35,497 nt of DNA from Rhodothermales bacterium (lineage in GTDB: Bacteria; Bacteroidota; Rhodothermia; Rhodothermales; UBA10348), in contig JAFMNH010000014.1 of the NCBI GenBank assembly GCA_017859335.1, positions 1-35,497 of the forward strand, given 5' to 3'. Both the position numbers and the translations under genes were made by a program. This document shows positions 16,555 to 25,381 of the stretch, piece by piece. A model generated the notes under the pieces. The model was given only the letters and a program-made list of their open reading frames with translations, ran no database searches and was not told where the DNA came from. Positions within the stretch are counted from its first letter, which is position 1. Every line of letters starts with the position of its first letter.

Positions 16555-17958
16555 GTGAAAAAAGGTTCCATCCTCACCCTGGACATTGAGAAGTTTGCCG
16601 ACAAGGGAAAATCCCTGACCCGCCTCGATGGCTACGTGGTATTTGTGCCCGGGGCCGTTCCTGGCGATCGGGTCAAGGCGCGCGTCTACCGCAAACGGAA
16701 GAAATTTGCGGAGGCAGCTCTCTTGGAAGTGCTGGACCCCTCCCCGCTGCGTACGGAACCTGCGTGCTCCTATTTCGGCACATGCGGCGGCTGCAAGTGG
16801 CAGCACGTGGACTACCAGGCACAGCTTGATGCAAAAACCCAGTCGGTTCGGGAGTCTTTCGAACACGCAGGCGGTCGCCCGGATATCACGGTGCATCCGG
16901 CACTGGGTGCCCCCCAGCGTTACCATTATCGCAACAAGATGGAGTTCAGCTTCAGCGCGGGCCGCTGGCTGACCCCCGAAGAGATTGCCTCGGGCAAGGA
17001 ATTCAACACCTCCTTTGCCCTCGGTCTGCACGTACCCGGCAACTTTGCCAAGGTCCTGGATCTGCATGAGTGCCATCTGCAATCGGAGTGGAGTGCGTCC
17101 TTCGTCAATGCCGTTCGGACCTTCTGCCTGGACCGGGAATGGACAGCCTGGCACCCTCGCAAACATACTGGATACTTGCGTCATCTGGTCATCCGAGAGG
17201 CTGCCAATACGGACGAGGTCATGGTCAACCTGGTAACAAGTCATCACGATCCAGAGCGAATGGAGGCGATGGCGACATGGCTCAGGGAGACAGCCCCACA
17301 GGTAACCACCTTCATCAACACCATCAATTCAGGTGTTGCACAAACGGCTTTCGGAGAGGAGACGATCATCGTTTTCGGTCCCGGCGTAATCCACGACCGA
17401 ATCGGAGACCATACGTTTGAAATTGCCTCCAATGCGTTTTTCCAGACCAACACTCAGCAGGCGGAGACCTTGTATCGCGTGGCGGCCGAATATGCCGAGT
17501 TCACGCCGCAGGACCTGGTATACGATTTGTACTGCGGCGCCGGCACGATTTCCCTGTACGTGGCTCCGAAGGTGAAGCATGTCGTTGGCGTTGAACTGGT
17601 CGATGAGGCGGTGCAGAACGCTCGGCGCAATGCCGCGGCCAATGGTATCTCGAACGTAACGTTCGAGACGGGCGACATGATGACACTCTTCGACGCGGAG
17701 TTCATCGGGCGACATGGCAAGCCCGACGTCCTGATCGTGGATCCGCCACGAGCGGGTCTGCACCCGAAAGTGGTTCGGCAGATCGGTGAACTGGCCCCTG
17801 AGCGATTCATCTACGTCTCCTGCAATCCGCAATCCCAAGCCAAGGACCTCTCCTATCTGACCGATACGTTCGAGGTGGTTCAAGTGCAGCCTGTCGACCT
17901 CTTTCCGCACACCCACCACATCGAGTCGGTGGCCCAGCTGCGCCTGCGCAAGGGATGA
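16555..17958 (+). CDS. rlmD: 23S rRNA (uracil-C5)-methyltransferase, RlmD/RumA-like
   Basis: The 467-aa protein has the RumA layout. An N-terminal TRAM domain (about 1-60; KGKSLTRLDGYVVFVPGAVPGD) is followed by iron-sulfur cysteines C71, C77 and C80 (CSYFGTCGGC) with a further candidate in DLHECHL, then the SAM-dependent domain with VYDLYCGAGTISLYVA, DVLIVDPPRAGLHP and the catalytic C423 in YVSCNPQSQAKD. The enzyme methylates a specific uridine in 23S rRNA (U1939 in E. coli numbering for RlmD; related RlmCD enzymes modify two). Exact target cannot be told here. Translation starts at GTG 16555, 41 bases after the BamA-like gene. Its stop overlaps the start of the next gene (ATGA), indicating coupling. 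Confidence 0.92.
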   Translation: MKKGSILTLDIEKFADKGKSLTRLDGYVVFVPGAVPGDRVKARVYRKRKKFAEAALLEVLDPSPLRTEPACSYFGTCGGCKWQHVDYQAQLDAKTQSVRESFEHAGGRPDITVHPALGAPQRYHYRNKMEFSFSAGRWLTPEEIASGKEFNTSFALGLHVPGNFAKVLDLHECHLQSEWSASFVNAVRTFCLDREWTAWHPRKHTGYLRHLVIREAANTDEVMVNLVTSHHDPERMEAMATWLRETAPQVTTFINTINSGVAQTAFGEETIIVFGPGVIHDRIGDHTFEIASNAFFQTNTQQAETLYRVAAEYAEFTPQDLVYDLYCGAGTISLYVAPKVKHVVGVELVDEAVQNARRNAAANGISNVTFETGDMMTLFDAEFIGRHGKPDVLIVDPPRAGLHPKVVRQIGELAPERFIYVSCNPQSQAKDLSYLTDTFEVVQVQPVDLFPHTHHIESVAQLRLRKG

Positions 17959-18959
17959 TGGCCGAGACGCATAGCGACTGGGCAGATCGCATCGTTTTCG
18001 TAACCGGTGGCACCGGCTTTGTCGGTTCCCACCTGGTCGACGCCCTCTTGGATCGGGGCGCGCGGGTGCGCTGTCTGGTTCGTACGGACCCGAAGTGGCT
18101 CACGGACCTTCCCGTGGAGATGATCGAGGGGACGCTTCATGATGAGGATGCCCTGGCCCGTGGGGTGCAGGGAGCAAGCGTGGTGGTGCATATGGCCGGC
18201 CGCACCCGCGCGCCCGTACGTGAGGCCTTCATCCGCGACAATGTGGAGGGCACCATCCATCTGATGGAGGCAGTCGCCAAGGCAGGAACGGTGGAGCACA
18301 CCGTTGTTGCAAGCAGCTTGGCTGCCGTCGGCAGTGGGGGATCAGGCATTGTGGACGAAACCACGCCCCTCAAGCCCGTGAGCGACTATGGCTACTCGAA
18401 AGCCCACATGGAGGAGGCGCTGCAGGCATGGTATGATCGCACGCCCGTTACCATCATCCGCCCCCCGGCTGTGTATGGGCCTCGGGAAACCGATATCCTG
18501 ACCTTTTTCCAGTCCGTGGCGCGCGGTGTATGCCCCATCGTCGGGAAGGGCTCCGCTGACAGCTTGAGCCTTGTACATGCCCGGGATCTGGTCGGTGGCA
18601 TCCTGCTCAGCGTCGGAAAGGACGTGGCCGTGGGCCAGACCTACTTCATGGGAGGACCCGCTCAGGTGGCATGGAACCAGGTGCGGGATGCTGCCGCTGC
18701 GGCCTTGGACAGGCGGGTCCTGACCCTTCCTGTTCCCCGCGCTGCGGTGCCTCTTGTGGGCCGGGTCAGTGAGTGGATCGGTAGACTTACGGGCACCTAC
18801 CCTCCGTTGAACCGGGAAAAAGCCCGTGAAATCCTCGAGGCTGCCCTCATGTGTAGCAGCGATAAAGCACGAGAGGATCTGGGATACACCCCCAGCGTGA
18901 AGCTTGAAGAAGGCATTCGTGAAACGCTGACATGGTACCGAGAGCAGGGCTGGATTTGA
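17955..18959 (+). CDS. NAD-dependent epimerase/dehydratase (extended SDR)
   Basis: The 334-aa protein is an extended short-chain dehydrogenase. G18-G-T-G-F-V-G24 (VTGGTGFVGSHL) binds the dinucleotide, and Y145-x-x-x-K149 (DYGYSKAH) with S120/S121 supplies the catalytic residues. IIRPPAVYGPRETD is the conserved substrate-side stretch. The best-known relatives act on nucleotide sugars or on steroid- and flavonoid-like ketones; the substrate here is unknown. It shares an ATGA overlap with rlmD. The following gap of 158 bases to the dehydrogenase contains no clear terminator. Confidence 0.9.
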   Translation: MMAETHSDWADRIVFVTGGTGFVGSHLVDALLDRGARVRCLVRTDPKWLTDLPVEMIEGTLHDEDALARGVQGASVVVHMAGRTRAPVREAFIRDNVEGTIHLMEAVAKAGTVEHTVVASSLAAVGSGGSGIVDETTPLKPVSDYGYSKAHMEEALQAWYDRTPVTIIRPPAVYGPRETDILTFFQSVARGVCPIVGKGSADSLSLVHARDLVGGILLSVGKDVAVGQTYFMGGPAQVAWNQVRDAAAAALDRRVLTLPVPRAAVPLVGRVSEWIGRLTGTYPPLNREKAREILEAALMCSSDKAREDLGYTPSVKLEEGIRETLTWYREQGWI

Positions 18960-19117
18960 CAGGGGATGCGGCGTGTCCGAAAACGGGACGTATGCTATCT
19001 TGAAGCGCCTGCGAAAAGGCGCGTATGACATTCCGCACCGAATCCTGCACACACCCCAACCGTTGATCCGGTGCTCCATCGTATATCCCTCCCCCATCAC
19101 CACTCGGAGTCCACACT

Positions 19118-22100
19118 GTGACACCGCTAGGATTCAACACCGGCTACATCGAAGAGCTTTACCGCCAGTACCTGCAGGAACCTGACAGTGTAGGCGAAAA
19201 CTGGAAAGAGTTCTTCAAGGACTTCACACCGGACGATGGCTTTGTTGCCCCTGCCCGACGCCCCGATACGTCGACCAGGCCCGTATCCGCCTCGGCGCCG
19301 ACACCGACCGCTGATGCGGACGAGAAGGCCATCCGGGGCCCCTCGGCCAAAATCGTGGAAAACATGGAGGCCAGCCTGGGTGTGCCGACAGCCACGTCGG
19401 TGCGGACCGTGCCCGTGAAGCTGATGGCCGAAAACCGGGCGTTGATCAACGATCATCAGCGGCACGTGGGAGGACACAAGGTTTCATATACCCACATGAT
19501 TGCGTGGGCCGTGGTCAAGGGAGTCAGGCAATTCCCCTCCATGAACACGACCTACCGCCGGGAAGGAGAAGACGGCCACATCCACGTGATCCCCCATGAT
19601 GTGAATCTGGGCCTGGCCATCGACATGGAGCGACGTGGCAAGCGAACGCTGCTCGTGCCCAACATCAAACAGGCAGACCAGCTCAATTTTGCGCAGCTCC
19701 TCGGCGCCTACAACGACCTCGTGCGCCGCGCGCGCGACAACAAGCTGGGCATTGAAGATTTTGATCGGACCACCGCCACGCTGACCAATCCCGGCATGAT
19801 TGGAACGAACCTGAGCGTTCCCCGCCTGATGCCCGGGCAGGGAGTCATCGTAGGGGTCGGGTCCATCGGGTATCCCGCTGAGTTCTATGCCGTACCACCG
19901 GATACCATCAACCAGACGGGCATTTCGCAGGTCATGACCATCACGTCGACCTACGACCACCGCGTCATTCAGGGTGCGGAGAGCGGTGCATTCCTGGCCT
20001 TCGTGGATCAATTGCTGCGGGGTGAGCACGGATTTTATCACGACATTTTCCGCGACCTAAACATCCCGTTCCAACCGTGGACCCTGTCGGAAGACTCCAC
20101 CTCCCGTGTAGGAGCGCGCTCTCGGGGCGCAAAGATGGAGGCGGTCCGCAAGGCAGCGTCCGTACTGCAGCTCATCAGGGCCTTCCGCGTACGGGGTCAT
20201 CTGCAGGCCGATGTCAACCCCCTTGGATACAACTGGCAACCACATGCGGAGTTGGATCCCGCCTCGTACGGCCTGACCATCTGGGATCTTGATCGGGAAT
20301 TCCCGACGGGAGGATTGGGTGGCCAGGAGGCGCTTCCCCTGCGCGATATCCTGGACATCTTGCGGCGGACCTACACTCGCAAGATCGGTATCGAGTTCAT
20401 GCATATCTCCTCCCCCGAGGAGAAGCGTTGGTTGACAGAGCGCATCGAGCCGAGTGGCTCGGAATACGCTGTGGACAAAGAGGCCATGGTGCGCATGCTG
20501 CAGAAACTGAATGCTGCAGAGGCCTTCGAAACGTTCCTGCACACCAAGTACATCGGCCACAAGCGCTTTTCGCTGGAAGGATCCGAGACCATCATTCCGA
20601 TGCTCGACCAGATTCTGTCCAATGCGGCGGAGCAGGGTGTGCGTCAGGTCGTGATGGGCATGGCGCACCGCGGTCGCCTCAACGTGCTGGCCAACATCAT
20701 GAACAAGCCCTACGAGGTCATCTTCTCGGAGTTCGAGGGCAATCTTGATCCCAATACCACCCAGGGGTCAGGCGATGTGAAGTATCACCTCGGCTCGACG
20801 GGCACCCACGTAGCCCCCAGTGGGGACGAAGTCACTATCTCCCTGGCCTCCAACCCCAGCCACCTTGAAGCCGTGAATCCGGTAGTGGAGGGTATGGTGC
20901 GCGCCAAGCAGGAAGCGCGGCGCAATGAACCGGACAATCCTGACGGCGATGTGCAGGATGCCGTCATTCCAATTCTGATTCATGGGGACGCCGCATTCGC
21001 TGGTCAGGGTGTCGTGGCGGAAACATTGCACATGAGCCAGCTGCCGGGCTACCACACCGGCGGAACGATCCATGTCGTCATCAACAATCAGATTGGATTC
21101 ACGACAGGACCTGAAGCGGCTCGCAGCTCCCACTATGCCACAGACAGCGCACGCATGATCCAGGCGCCGATTTTCCATGTGAACGGGGATGACCCGGAAG
21201 CCTGTCTGCGCGTGGCCCGCATGGCGCTCGAATACCGTCAGGCCTTCAACAAGGACGTTGTCATCGACGTACTCTCCTACCGGGTGCGCGGTCACAACGA
21301 AGGCGACGAGCCGACCTATACGCAACCAACACTCTACCGCAAGATCGAGGCCAAACGCTCACCGCGTAAACTCTACACGGAACTGCTGCTTCGCCGCGGC
21401 AATATGGAACCCGATCAGGCGGAGCAGATGCTTGAAGACTACCGGAGTCGACTCCAGGAAGCCTTCGAGCGGACGAAGGAGGTAGCAGAGCGCGAGGCTC
21501 CGACGCATGATGAGTTGCTTGCCAAGCGGCCACCGGCCCCGCTACCCGTCGTGGATACCAAGGCGCCAGCCGACGATTTGAATGCGGTTGTCAAAGCGCT
21601 CATCAGCCTGCCTGAGAACTTCAAGGTCCATCCCAAGCTGGAGCGCCAGTTCTCCCGCCGGGACAAGGTCTTCAATGAAGAGAAACGTATCGACTGGGGG
21701 TTTGCGGAGGCACTGGCCTTCGGATCCATCCTGTTGCAAGGCACGCGGGTCCGGGTATCCGGCCAGGATTCCCGACGTGGCACTTTCAGCCATCGTCACG
21801 CCGTACTCTATGACCAGGAGTCCGGAGAGCAGTACATCCCCCTGAACCACATCCGCGAAGGTCAGGAGAGCCTGTTCATCTACGATTCGCTCCTGTCCGA
21901 GTATGCCGTTTGTGGGTTTGAGTATGGGTATTCCGTAGCCAATCCGGATGCTCTCGTCGTTTGGGAAGCCCAGTTTGGAGATTTTGCCAACGGTGCCCAG
22001 ATCGTGTTCGACCAGTTCCTCTCGGCTGCCGAGGAGAAGTGGGGACAGACGAGCAGCATGGTCCTTCTCCTGCCGCATGGGTACGAGGGACAGGGGCCCG

Positions 22101-22711
22101 AGCACTCCTCGGCCCGTCTGGAACGCTTCCTGCAGCTGTGCGCTGAGAACAACATGATCGTGTGCTCCTTCTCGACGCCGGCCAACCTGTTCCACGGACT
22201 TCGTCGTCAGGCGACGAAGGAGATCCGCAAACCCCTCGTGGTCATGTCGCCGAAGAGCTTGCTGCGCCATCCAGGTGTTGTTTCGACACCTGAAGAGCTG
22301 ACCGAAGGTGGGTTCAAGGAGGTCATTCCGGCAGCTCGTGACGCGGCCGAGCGCATTGTTTTCTGCAGTGGAAAGGTCTATTACGACCTGCTGGAAAAAC
22401 AGGGCGACGCTCCCGTGGCGCTCGTGCGTATCGAGCAGCTCTATCCGTTCCCGGAGGAGGCGGTCATTGCCGAACTCAACCGCTACAAGGGTGCAAAAGA
22501 CATTCTTTGGGTCCAGGAGGAGCCGGAAAACATGGGCGCCTGGCACTTCCTGCACCGACGCATGGATGCAGCCATTGAGGCCTCCGATCTGAAGGGGCAG
22601 CGGGTCCGATACGTAGGTCGCAAAGCCTCAGCGAGCCCTGCATCGGGATCGGCTCAGATTCATGCGGCGGAGCAAGCGGTTCTGGTCAGAGAGGCGCTCA
22701 CGCTGGATTGA
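19118..22711 (+). CDS. kgd: Fused E2 succinyltransferase/E1 2-oxoglutarate dehydrogenase (Kgd-type)
   Basis: At 1197 aa this is the multifunctional form known from mycobacteria. Residues 1-35 are the E1 N-terminal helix (GYIEELYRQYL...NWKEFFKDF), and a proline/alanine-rich linker follows. Residues about 75-325 form a succinyltransferase catalytic domain with H281 in STYDHRVIQGAESG, where the classical HxxxDG is HRVIQG, as in mycobacterial Kgd. The thiamine-diphosphate E1 part follows with H622-G-D (HGDAAFAGQG), INNQIGFTT, and the transketolase C-terminal region (FGDFANGAQIVFDQFL). It converts 2-oxoglutarate to succinyl-CoA in the TCA cycle. No lipoyl domain is present, so the lipoyl arm must come from another E2. 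The GTG start at 19118 gives the expected N-terminus. Convergent overlap of 14 bases with the next gene. Confidence 0.95.
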   Translation: MTPLGFNTGYIEELYRQYLQEPDSVGENWKEFFKDFTPDDGFVAPARRPDTSTRPVSASAPTPTADADEKAIRGPSAKIVENMEASLGVPTATSVRTVPVKLMAENRALINDHQRHVGGHKVSYTHMIAWAVVKGVRQFPSMNTTYRREGEDGHIHVIPHDVNLGLAIDMERRGKRTLLVPNIKQADQLNFAQLLGAYNDLVRRARDNKLGIEDFDRTTATLTNPGMIGTNLSVPRLMPGQGVIVGVGSIGYPAEFYAVPPDTINQTGISQVMTITSTYDHRVIQGAESGAFLAFVDQLLRGEHGFYHDIFRDLNIPFQPWTLSEDSTSRVGARSRGAKMEAVRKAASVLQLIRAFRVRGHLQADVNPLGYNWQPHAELDPASYGLTIWDLDREFPTGGLGGQEALPLRDILDILRRTYTRKIGIEFMHISSPEEKRWLTERIEPSGSEYAVDKEAMVRMLQKLNAAEAFETFLHTKYIGHKRFSLEGSETIIPMLDQILSNAAEQGVRQVVMGMAHRGRLNVLANIMNKPYEVIFSEFEGNLDPNTTQGSGDVKYHLGSTGTHVAPSGDEVTISLASNPSHLEAVNPVVEGMVRAKQEARRNEPDNPDGDVQDAVIPILIHGDAAFAGQGVVAETLHMSQLPGYHTGGTIHVVINNQIGFTTGPEAARSSHYATDSARMIQAPIFHVNGDDPEACLRVARMALEYRQAFNKDVVIDVLSYRVRGHNEGDEPTYTQPTLYRKIEAKRSPRKLYTELLLRRGNMEPDQAEQMLEDYRSRLQEAFERTKEVAEREAPTHDELLAKRPPAPLPVVDTKAPADDLNAVVKALISLPENFKVHPKLERQFSRRDKVFNEEKRIDWGFAEALAFGSILLQGTRVRVSGQDSRRGTFSHRHAVLYDQESGEQYIPLNHIREGQESLFIYDSLLSEYAVCGFEYGYSVANPDALVVWEAQFGDFANGAQIVFDQFLSAAEEKWGQTSSMVLLLPHGYEGQGPEHSSARLERFLQLCAENNMIVCSFSTPANLFHGLRRQATKEIRKPLVVMSPKSLLRHPGVVSTPEELTEGGFKEVIPAARDAAERIVFCSGKVYYDLLEKQGDAPVALVRIEQLYPFPEEAVIAELNRYKGAKDILWVQEEPENMGAWHFLHRRMDAAIEASDLKGQRVRYVGRKASASPASGSAQIHAAEQAVLVREALTLD

Positions 22712-23783
22712 TCTGTCTGAGAAAGGTGTCCATGGCGCGCTCGAGACGGCTGGATGATCCTGTAATCCGGGGTGCGCCGGGCAACAGGGAAGCTTCCTTG
22801 ATGCCGGTTGCCAGATCGAGCTGGGCTTGGTCTTGTATGACCCACCAGCCGCGTCCCCTGCAGTAACGACCGAGATATTCCTGTTCGGACTGGCCCGGCG
22901 TGGGAACGAGCAGCGCCTTGGCGCCGGTGGCCGCTAGGTCCATGAGGGTCGTGTAGCCTGTTCGCGAGACCACCACGTCACATGCGGCCAGGGCGTCGGA
23001 GACTTCCTTGGCATCCATATACGCCCTGCATTCCACGTTCGGCGCAGGTGAGGGTGTCGGGACCTGTCCAGGCCTTCCTTGGGCAATGAGAAACGAGTAC
23101 GGCAGTCGGGCAGCCTGCGCCAGGACCTGCTCTTCAAAACGGGTACGCAGAGGCTCGGGACCTGAGCAAATGACCAGGATACGCTTCTGCGCGCGCTCTG
23201 GTGGTGCGGCCTCTGCCGCTTCGAAGCGCGAGAGCGGACCAATGGCTGTGGCGTGGACATCCGTTGCCTGTGAAAGACGACCAGCCAAGGCATCGCTGCC
23301 CGGGTTATCAGGAATCCAGGACCTGCCGTAGCGTTTCAGGATGCGTCGATGCAAACGCGTTGCCACCCACCGTGAGAGCGCATTGCCCGTTTCAACGGTC
23401 CATTGATGGGACAGCACGACGTCGGGGACCCCGCTGCCCCAGGATCCGAACCGATTGTCCGAGATGAGGCCGTCGATGGCCTCGCGCCGAACGAGGCGAG
23501 CCACTGCCTGACGCTCCTGCCGAACGGCCCGAAAAAGGGCAGGAAATTGCGCGGCGAGTCGCAAGGCGAAAAAACGCTCTCCGTATCGGATATCGATTCC
23601 GGGTAGTTCGAACGCCGGGAGGTCGGGAAACGCATCCTTGAGCAAAGCCAGGGCAGGGCCGTCGCTGGCCAAAACCACGTCACATCCACGTTCCTGCAGC
23701 AGCTGGATGATCGGTATGCAGCGCGTAGCGTGCCCCAGCCCCCAGTTCAGAGGGGCCACCAGAATGCGAAGCGGACGACTCAT
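22698..23783 (-). CDS. GT-B glycosyltransferase of the MJ1255-like group
   Basis: The 361-aa protein starts ILVAPLNWGLGHATRCIPIIQLL, the glycine-rich N-lobe hallmark shared with MurG- and UGT-type enzymes and with the MJ1255-like hypothetical glycosyltransferases. The C-lobe has ILVICSGPEP, a NVECRAYMDAKEVSDAL segment and the donor-site region VVSRTGYTTLMDLAATGAKALLVPTPGQSEQEYLGRY, typical of GT28-like enzymes. No membrane helix is visible, so it is probably peripheral at the inner membrane. Substrates are unknown; a lipid acceptor is a reasonable guess. It lies downstream of the rpsU terminator and so probably has its own promoter, which I could not identify. Its 3' end overlaps kgd convergently. 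Confidence 0.85.
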   Translation of the reverse strand: MSRPLRILVAPLNWGLGHATRCIPIIQLLQERGCDVVLASDGPALALLKDAFPDLPAFELPGIDIRYGERFFALRLAAQFPALFRAVRQERQAVARLVRREAIDGLISDNRFGSWGSGVPDVVLSHQWTVETGNALSRWVATRLHRRILKRYGRSWIPDNPGSDALAGRLSQATDVHATAIGPLSRFEAAEAAPPERAQKRILVICSGPEPLRTRFEEQVLAQAARLPYSFLIAQGRPGQVPTPSPAPNVECRAYMDAKEVSDALAACDVVVSRTGYTTLMDLAATGAKALLVPTPGQSEQEYLGRYCRGRGWWVIQDQAQLDLATGIKEASLLPGAPRITGSSSRLERAMDTFLRQINPA

Positions 23784-23872
23784 GATCAGGGAACGGTTGT
23801 GGCGGAGCGGTCATGCCGCTGGGTCGAGAAGAGTCCGGATACAACACTCGGGAACTACATGGACTCCCTCAG

Positions 23873-23912
23873 AAACAAAAAAAGCGGCGCCCTCCAAGGT
23901 GGAGGGCGCCGC
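23873..23912 (-). terminator. Strong intrinsic terminator of rpsU
   Basis: A perfect 12-bp GC-rich stem (23884-23895 with 23901-23912) closes a 5-base loop. On the minus strand it is followed by seven T residues (complement of 23877-23883), a G and three more T. It lies 75 bases after the rpsU stop, so rpsU is a single-gene transcript and the downstream glycosyltransferase is separated from it. Confidence 0.93.
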
Positions 23913-23986
23913 TATACGCCTCTCTACGGCTTCCGGCAGCGGTGTGGGTAGCGCCAGAAGCTACATGGTGGGCAGGCTGCGCTGAC

Positions 23987-24178
23987 CTAGTAGCGGGGCC
24001 GACGACGCGAGTTGCGTGCCGCCTTCTGGCGCGCCAAACGACGCTCTTCAGAGGGTTTGGTGAAGGCCATGTTGCCGCGATAAATACGCAGCACACGGCT
24101 GCGGTTGACGGCGCGCTTGAATCGGCGCAGAGCGCGGTCGATGGACTCGTTATCCCTTACTTTGATACCTACAGGCAC
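23987..24178 (-). CDS. rpsU: 30S ribosomal protein bS21
   Basis: The 63-aa basic protein matches bS21 in length and sequence: MPVGIKVRDNESIDRALRRF, then the arginine/lysine-rich helices KRAVNRSRVLRIYR and RRLARQKAARNSRRRPRY. bS21 binds near the 3' end of 16S rRNA and, in studied Bacteroidota, helps sequester the anti-Shine-Dalgarno sequence. It starts with GTG at 24178, as supported by the family N-terminus. Upstream are a good Bacteroidota promoter and, unlike its neighbours, a strong Shine-Dalgarno; downstream is a strong terminator. That combination points to autogenous control of a monocistronic mRNA. Confidence 0.97.
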   Translation of the reverse strand: MPVGIKVRDNESIDRALRRFKRAVNRSRVLRIYRGNMAFTKPSEERRLARQKAARNSRRRPRY

Positions 24179-24187
24179 GTCAGATCA

Positions 24188-24193
24188 CTCCTT
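24188..24193 (-). promoter_or_regulatory. Strong Shine-Dalgarno of rpsU
   Basis: On the minus strand AAGGAG is followed by TGATC, nearly matching the 16S 3'-end complement AAGGAGGTGATC except for one missing G. It lies 9 bases before the GTG start. I see no comparable purine-rich site before glgP, the M23 gene, rlmD, rdgB or moaC in this window. Confidence 0.85.
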
Positions 24194-24222
24194 GCGTGGT
24201 TGAAATTTTTTGTGACAGCCTC

Positions 24223-24255
24223 GAAAGATACGAACTCCCACCCGTTCATCGCAAA
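24223..24255 (-). promoter_or_regulatory. Bacteroidota-type promoter of rpsU
   Basis: On the minus strand TTTG (complement of 24252-24255) precedes TATCTTTC (complement of 24223-24230) by exactly 21 bases. It differs from TTTG-N19-21-TAnnTTTG only in the last -7 base. The transcript leader would be about 38 bases. The element lies in the 93-base gap between the divergent rpsU and rdgB. Confidence 0.72.
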
Positions 24256-24271
24256 AAAAGCGCTCCACGAG

Positions 24272-24889
24272 ATGCCCCCAAAACTGCTTGTTTCGACCCG
24301 TAATCCGCATAAACTCCGTGAAATTACTGCGATCATGGCGCCCTTCAAGGTCGAGCTCATCTCGTTGGACGCTTTTCCGGATGCGCCCGATGTGGACGAG
24401 GACCGCCATACCCTTGAGGGCAATGCCATCAAGAAAGCCTGCGAACTGCACATCCTGACTGGCCTTCCCACGCTGGCCGATGACACCGGTTTGGAGGTGA
24501 TGGCACTGGATGGCGCGCCGGGCGTCCGCTCTGCCCGCTTTGCCGGGGAAGAGGCTGACGACGCTGCCAATCGTACCCTCCTGCTCGAGCGCCTCCAGGG
24601 TGCGGACGACCGGCGCGCCCGCTTCCGTACGATCATCGCCCTGTGCACTGCCACGGGCACCCATACGTTCGAGGGCATCTGCCCGGGCACCATCATCCGG
24701 GAAGAACGGGGAGGGCACGGCTTCGGGTATGATCCCCTGTTCCAACCCGAGGGCCATGACCTCACCTTTGCGGAGATGGCCGAACAGGTCAAGAATGCCA
24801 TCAGCCACCGGGGCCGTGCACTGCAGACCCTGGCCCGAACCTTCGATCTTGCCATGCTGGGCTCTGCCCCTTCGGAGAGTGCGCCATGA
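24272..24889 (+). CDS. rdgB: RdgB/HAM1 non-canonical purine NTP pyrophosphatase
   Basis: This enzyme hydrolyses dITP, ITP and XTP to monophosphates and keeps deaminated purines out of DNA and RNA. The 205-aa protein begins [17 protein letters not shown], with the family's T-x-N-x-x-K phosphate-binding stretch. It continues with [25 protein letters not shown], then [14 protein letters not shown] and the C-terminal SHRGRAL motif that contacts the base. The upstream frame is open to 23813, but that part is only the antisense of rpsU and its terminator, so ATG 24272 is the start. The stop overlaps the dtd start (ATGA), so the two are translationally coupled; both are nucleotide/tRNA quality-control enzymes. 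Confidence 0.95.
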   Translation: MPPKLLVSTRNPHKLREITAIMAPFKVELISLDAFPDAPDVDEDRHTLEGNAIKKACELHILTGLPTLADDTGLEVMALDGAPGVRSARFAGEEADDAANRTLLLERLQGADDRRARFRTIIALCTATGTHTFEGICPGTIIREERGGHGFGYDPLFQPEGHDLTFAEMAEQVKNAISHRGRALQTLARTFDLAMLGSAPSESAP

Positions 24890-25335
24890 TAGCCCTGATC
24901 CAACGCGTAAAGCGCGCCCGCGTAACCGTAGACGGTCGCGAAACCGGCGCCATCGGAGAGGGCCTCCTCATCCTGCTCGGCGTGCACACATCCGACACAG
25001 AGGATCTCATCCCCTGGTTGGCCGGCAAGTGTGCCCGGCTGCGCATCTTTCCCGACGAGGAGGGCCGTATGAATCGCTCCCTCATCGATCATGGCGGGTC
25101 GGCGCTCGTTGTCTCCCAGTTCACCCTCTATGGAAACGCCGAGAAAGGGAATCGCCCCTCCTTTATTGAGTCCGCCCGGCCGGAAGTGGCCGAGCCCCTG
25201 TACGAAGCCTTCTGCACCGCGCTGTCCGAGGCCCTGGGTCAGCCCGTCGCCACGGGCGAATTCGGCGCCATGATGGATGTCGACCTCTTGAACTGGGGCC
25301 CTGTCACGCTGTCCATCGAGCGACGAAACACGTAG
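24886..25335 (+). CDS. dtd: D-aminoacyl-tRNA deacylase
   Basis: DTD removes D-amino acids (and glycine mischarged on tRNA-Ala) from tRNA. The 149-aa length fits. The active-site motif SQFTLYG lies at about residues 77-83, and the C-terminal GPVT motif ([11 protein letters not shown]) supplies the Gly-cis-Pro element used for chiral proofreading; the residue before it is Trp where many homologues have Asp. The N-terminus [17 protein letters not shown] is typical. It overlaps rdgB by four bases (ATGA). It is a soluble cytoplasmic dimer in the family. Confidence 0.95.
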   Translation: MIALIQRVKRARVTVDGRETGAIGEGLLILLGVHTSDTEDLIPWLAGKCARLRIFPDEEGRMNRSLIDHGGSALVVSQFTLYGNAEKGNRPSFIESARPEVAEPLYEAFCTALSEALGQPVATGEFGAMMDVDLLNWGPVTLSIERRNT

Positions 25336-25381
25336 GGCACCCTAAGTGTTGTTTTGCCTTCTCCCTATCCAGACAGACGCC

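Noticed and set aside
18955-19002. Possible kgd promoter (TTTG/TTGACA and TATCTTG)
   Set aside because: Spacing of the elements is far from 17 or 19-21 bases.
21542-22555. Minus-strand open frame inside kgd
   Set aside because: Antisense shadow of the E1 domain with no recognisable domain.
23813-24271. N-terminal extension of rdgB
   Set aside because: It is antisense to rpsU and its terminator; RdgB proteins start at the later ATG.
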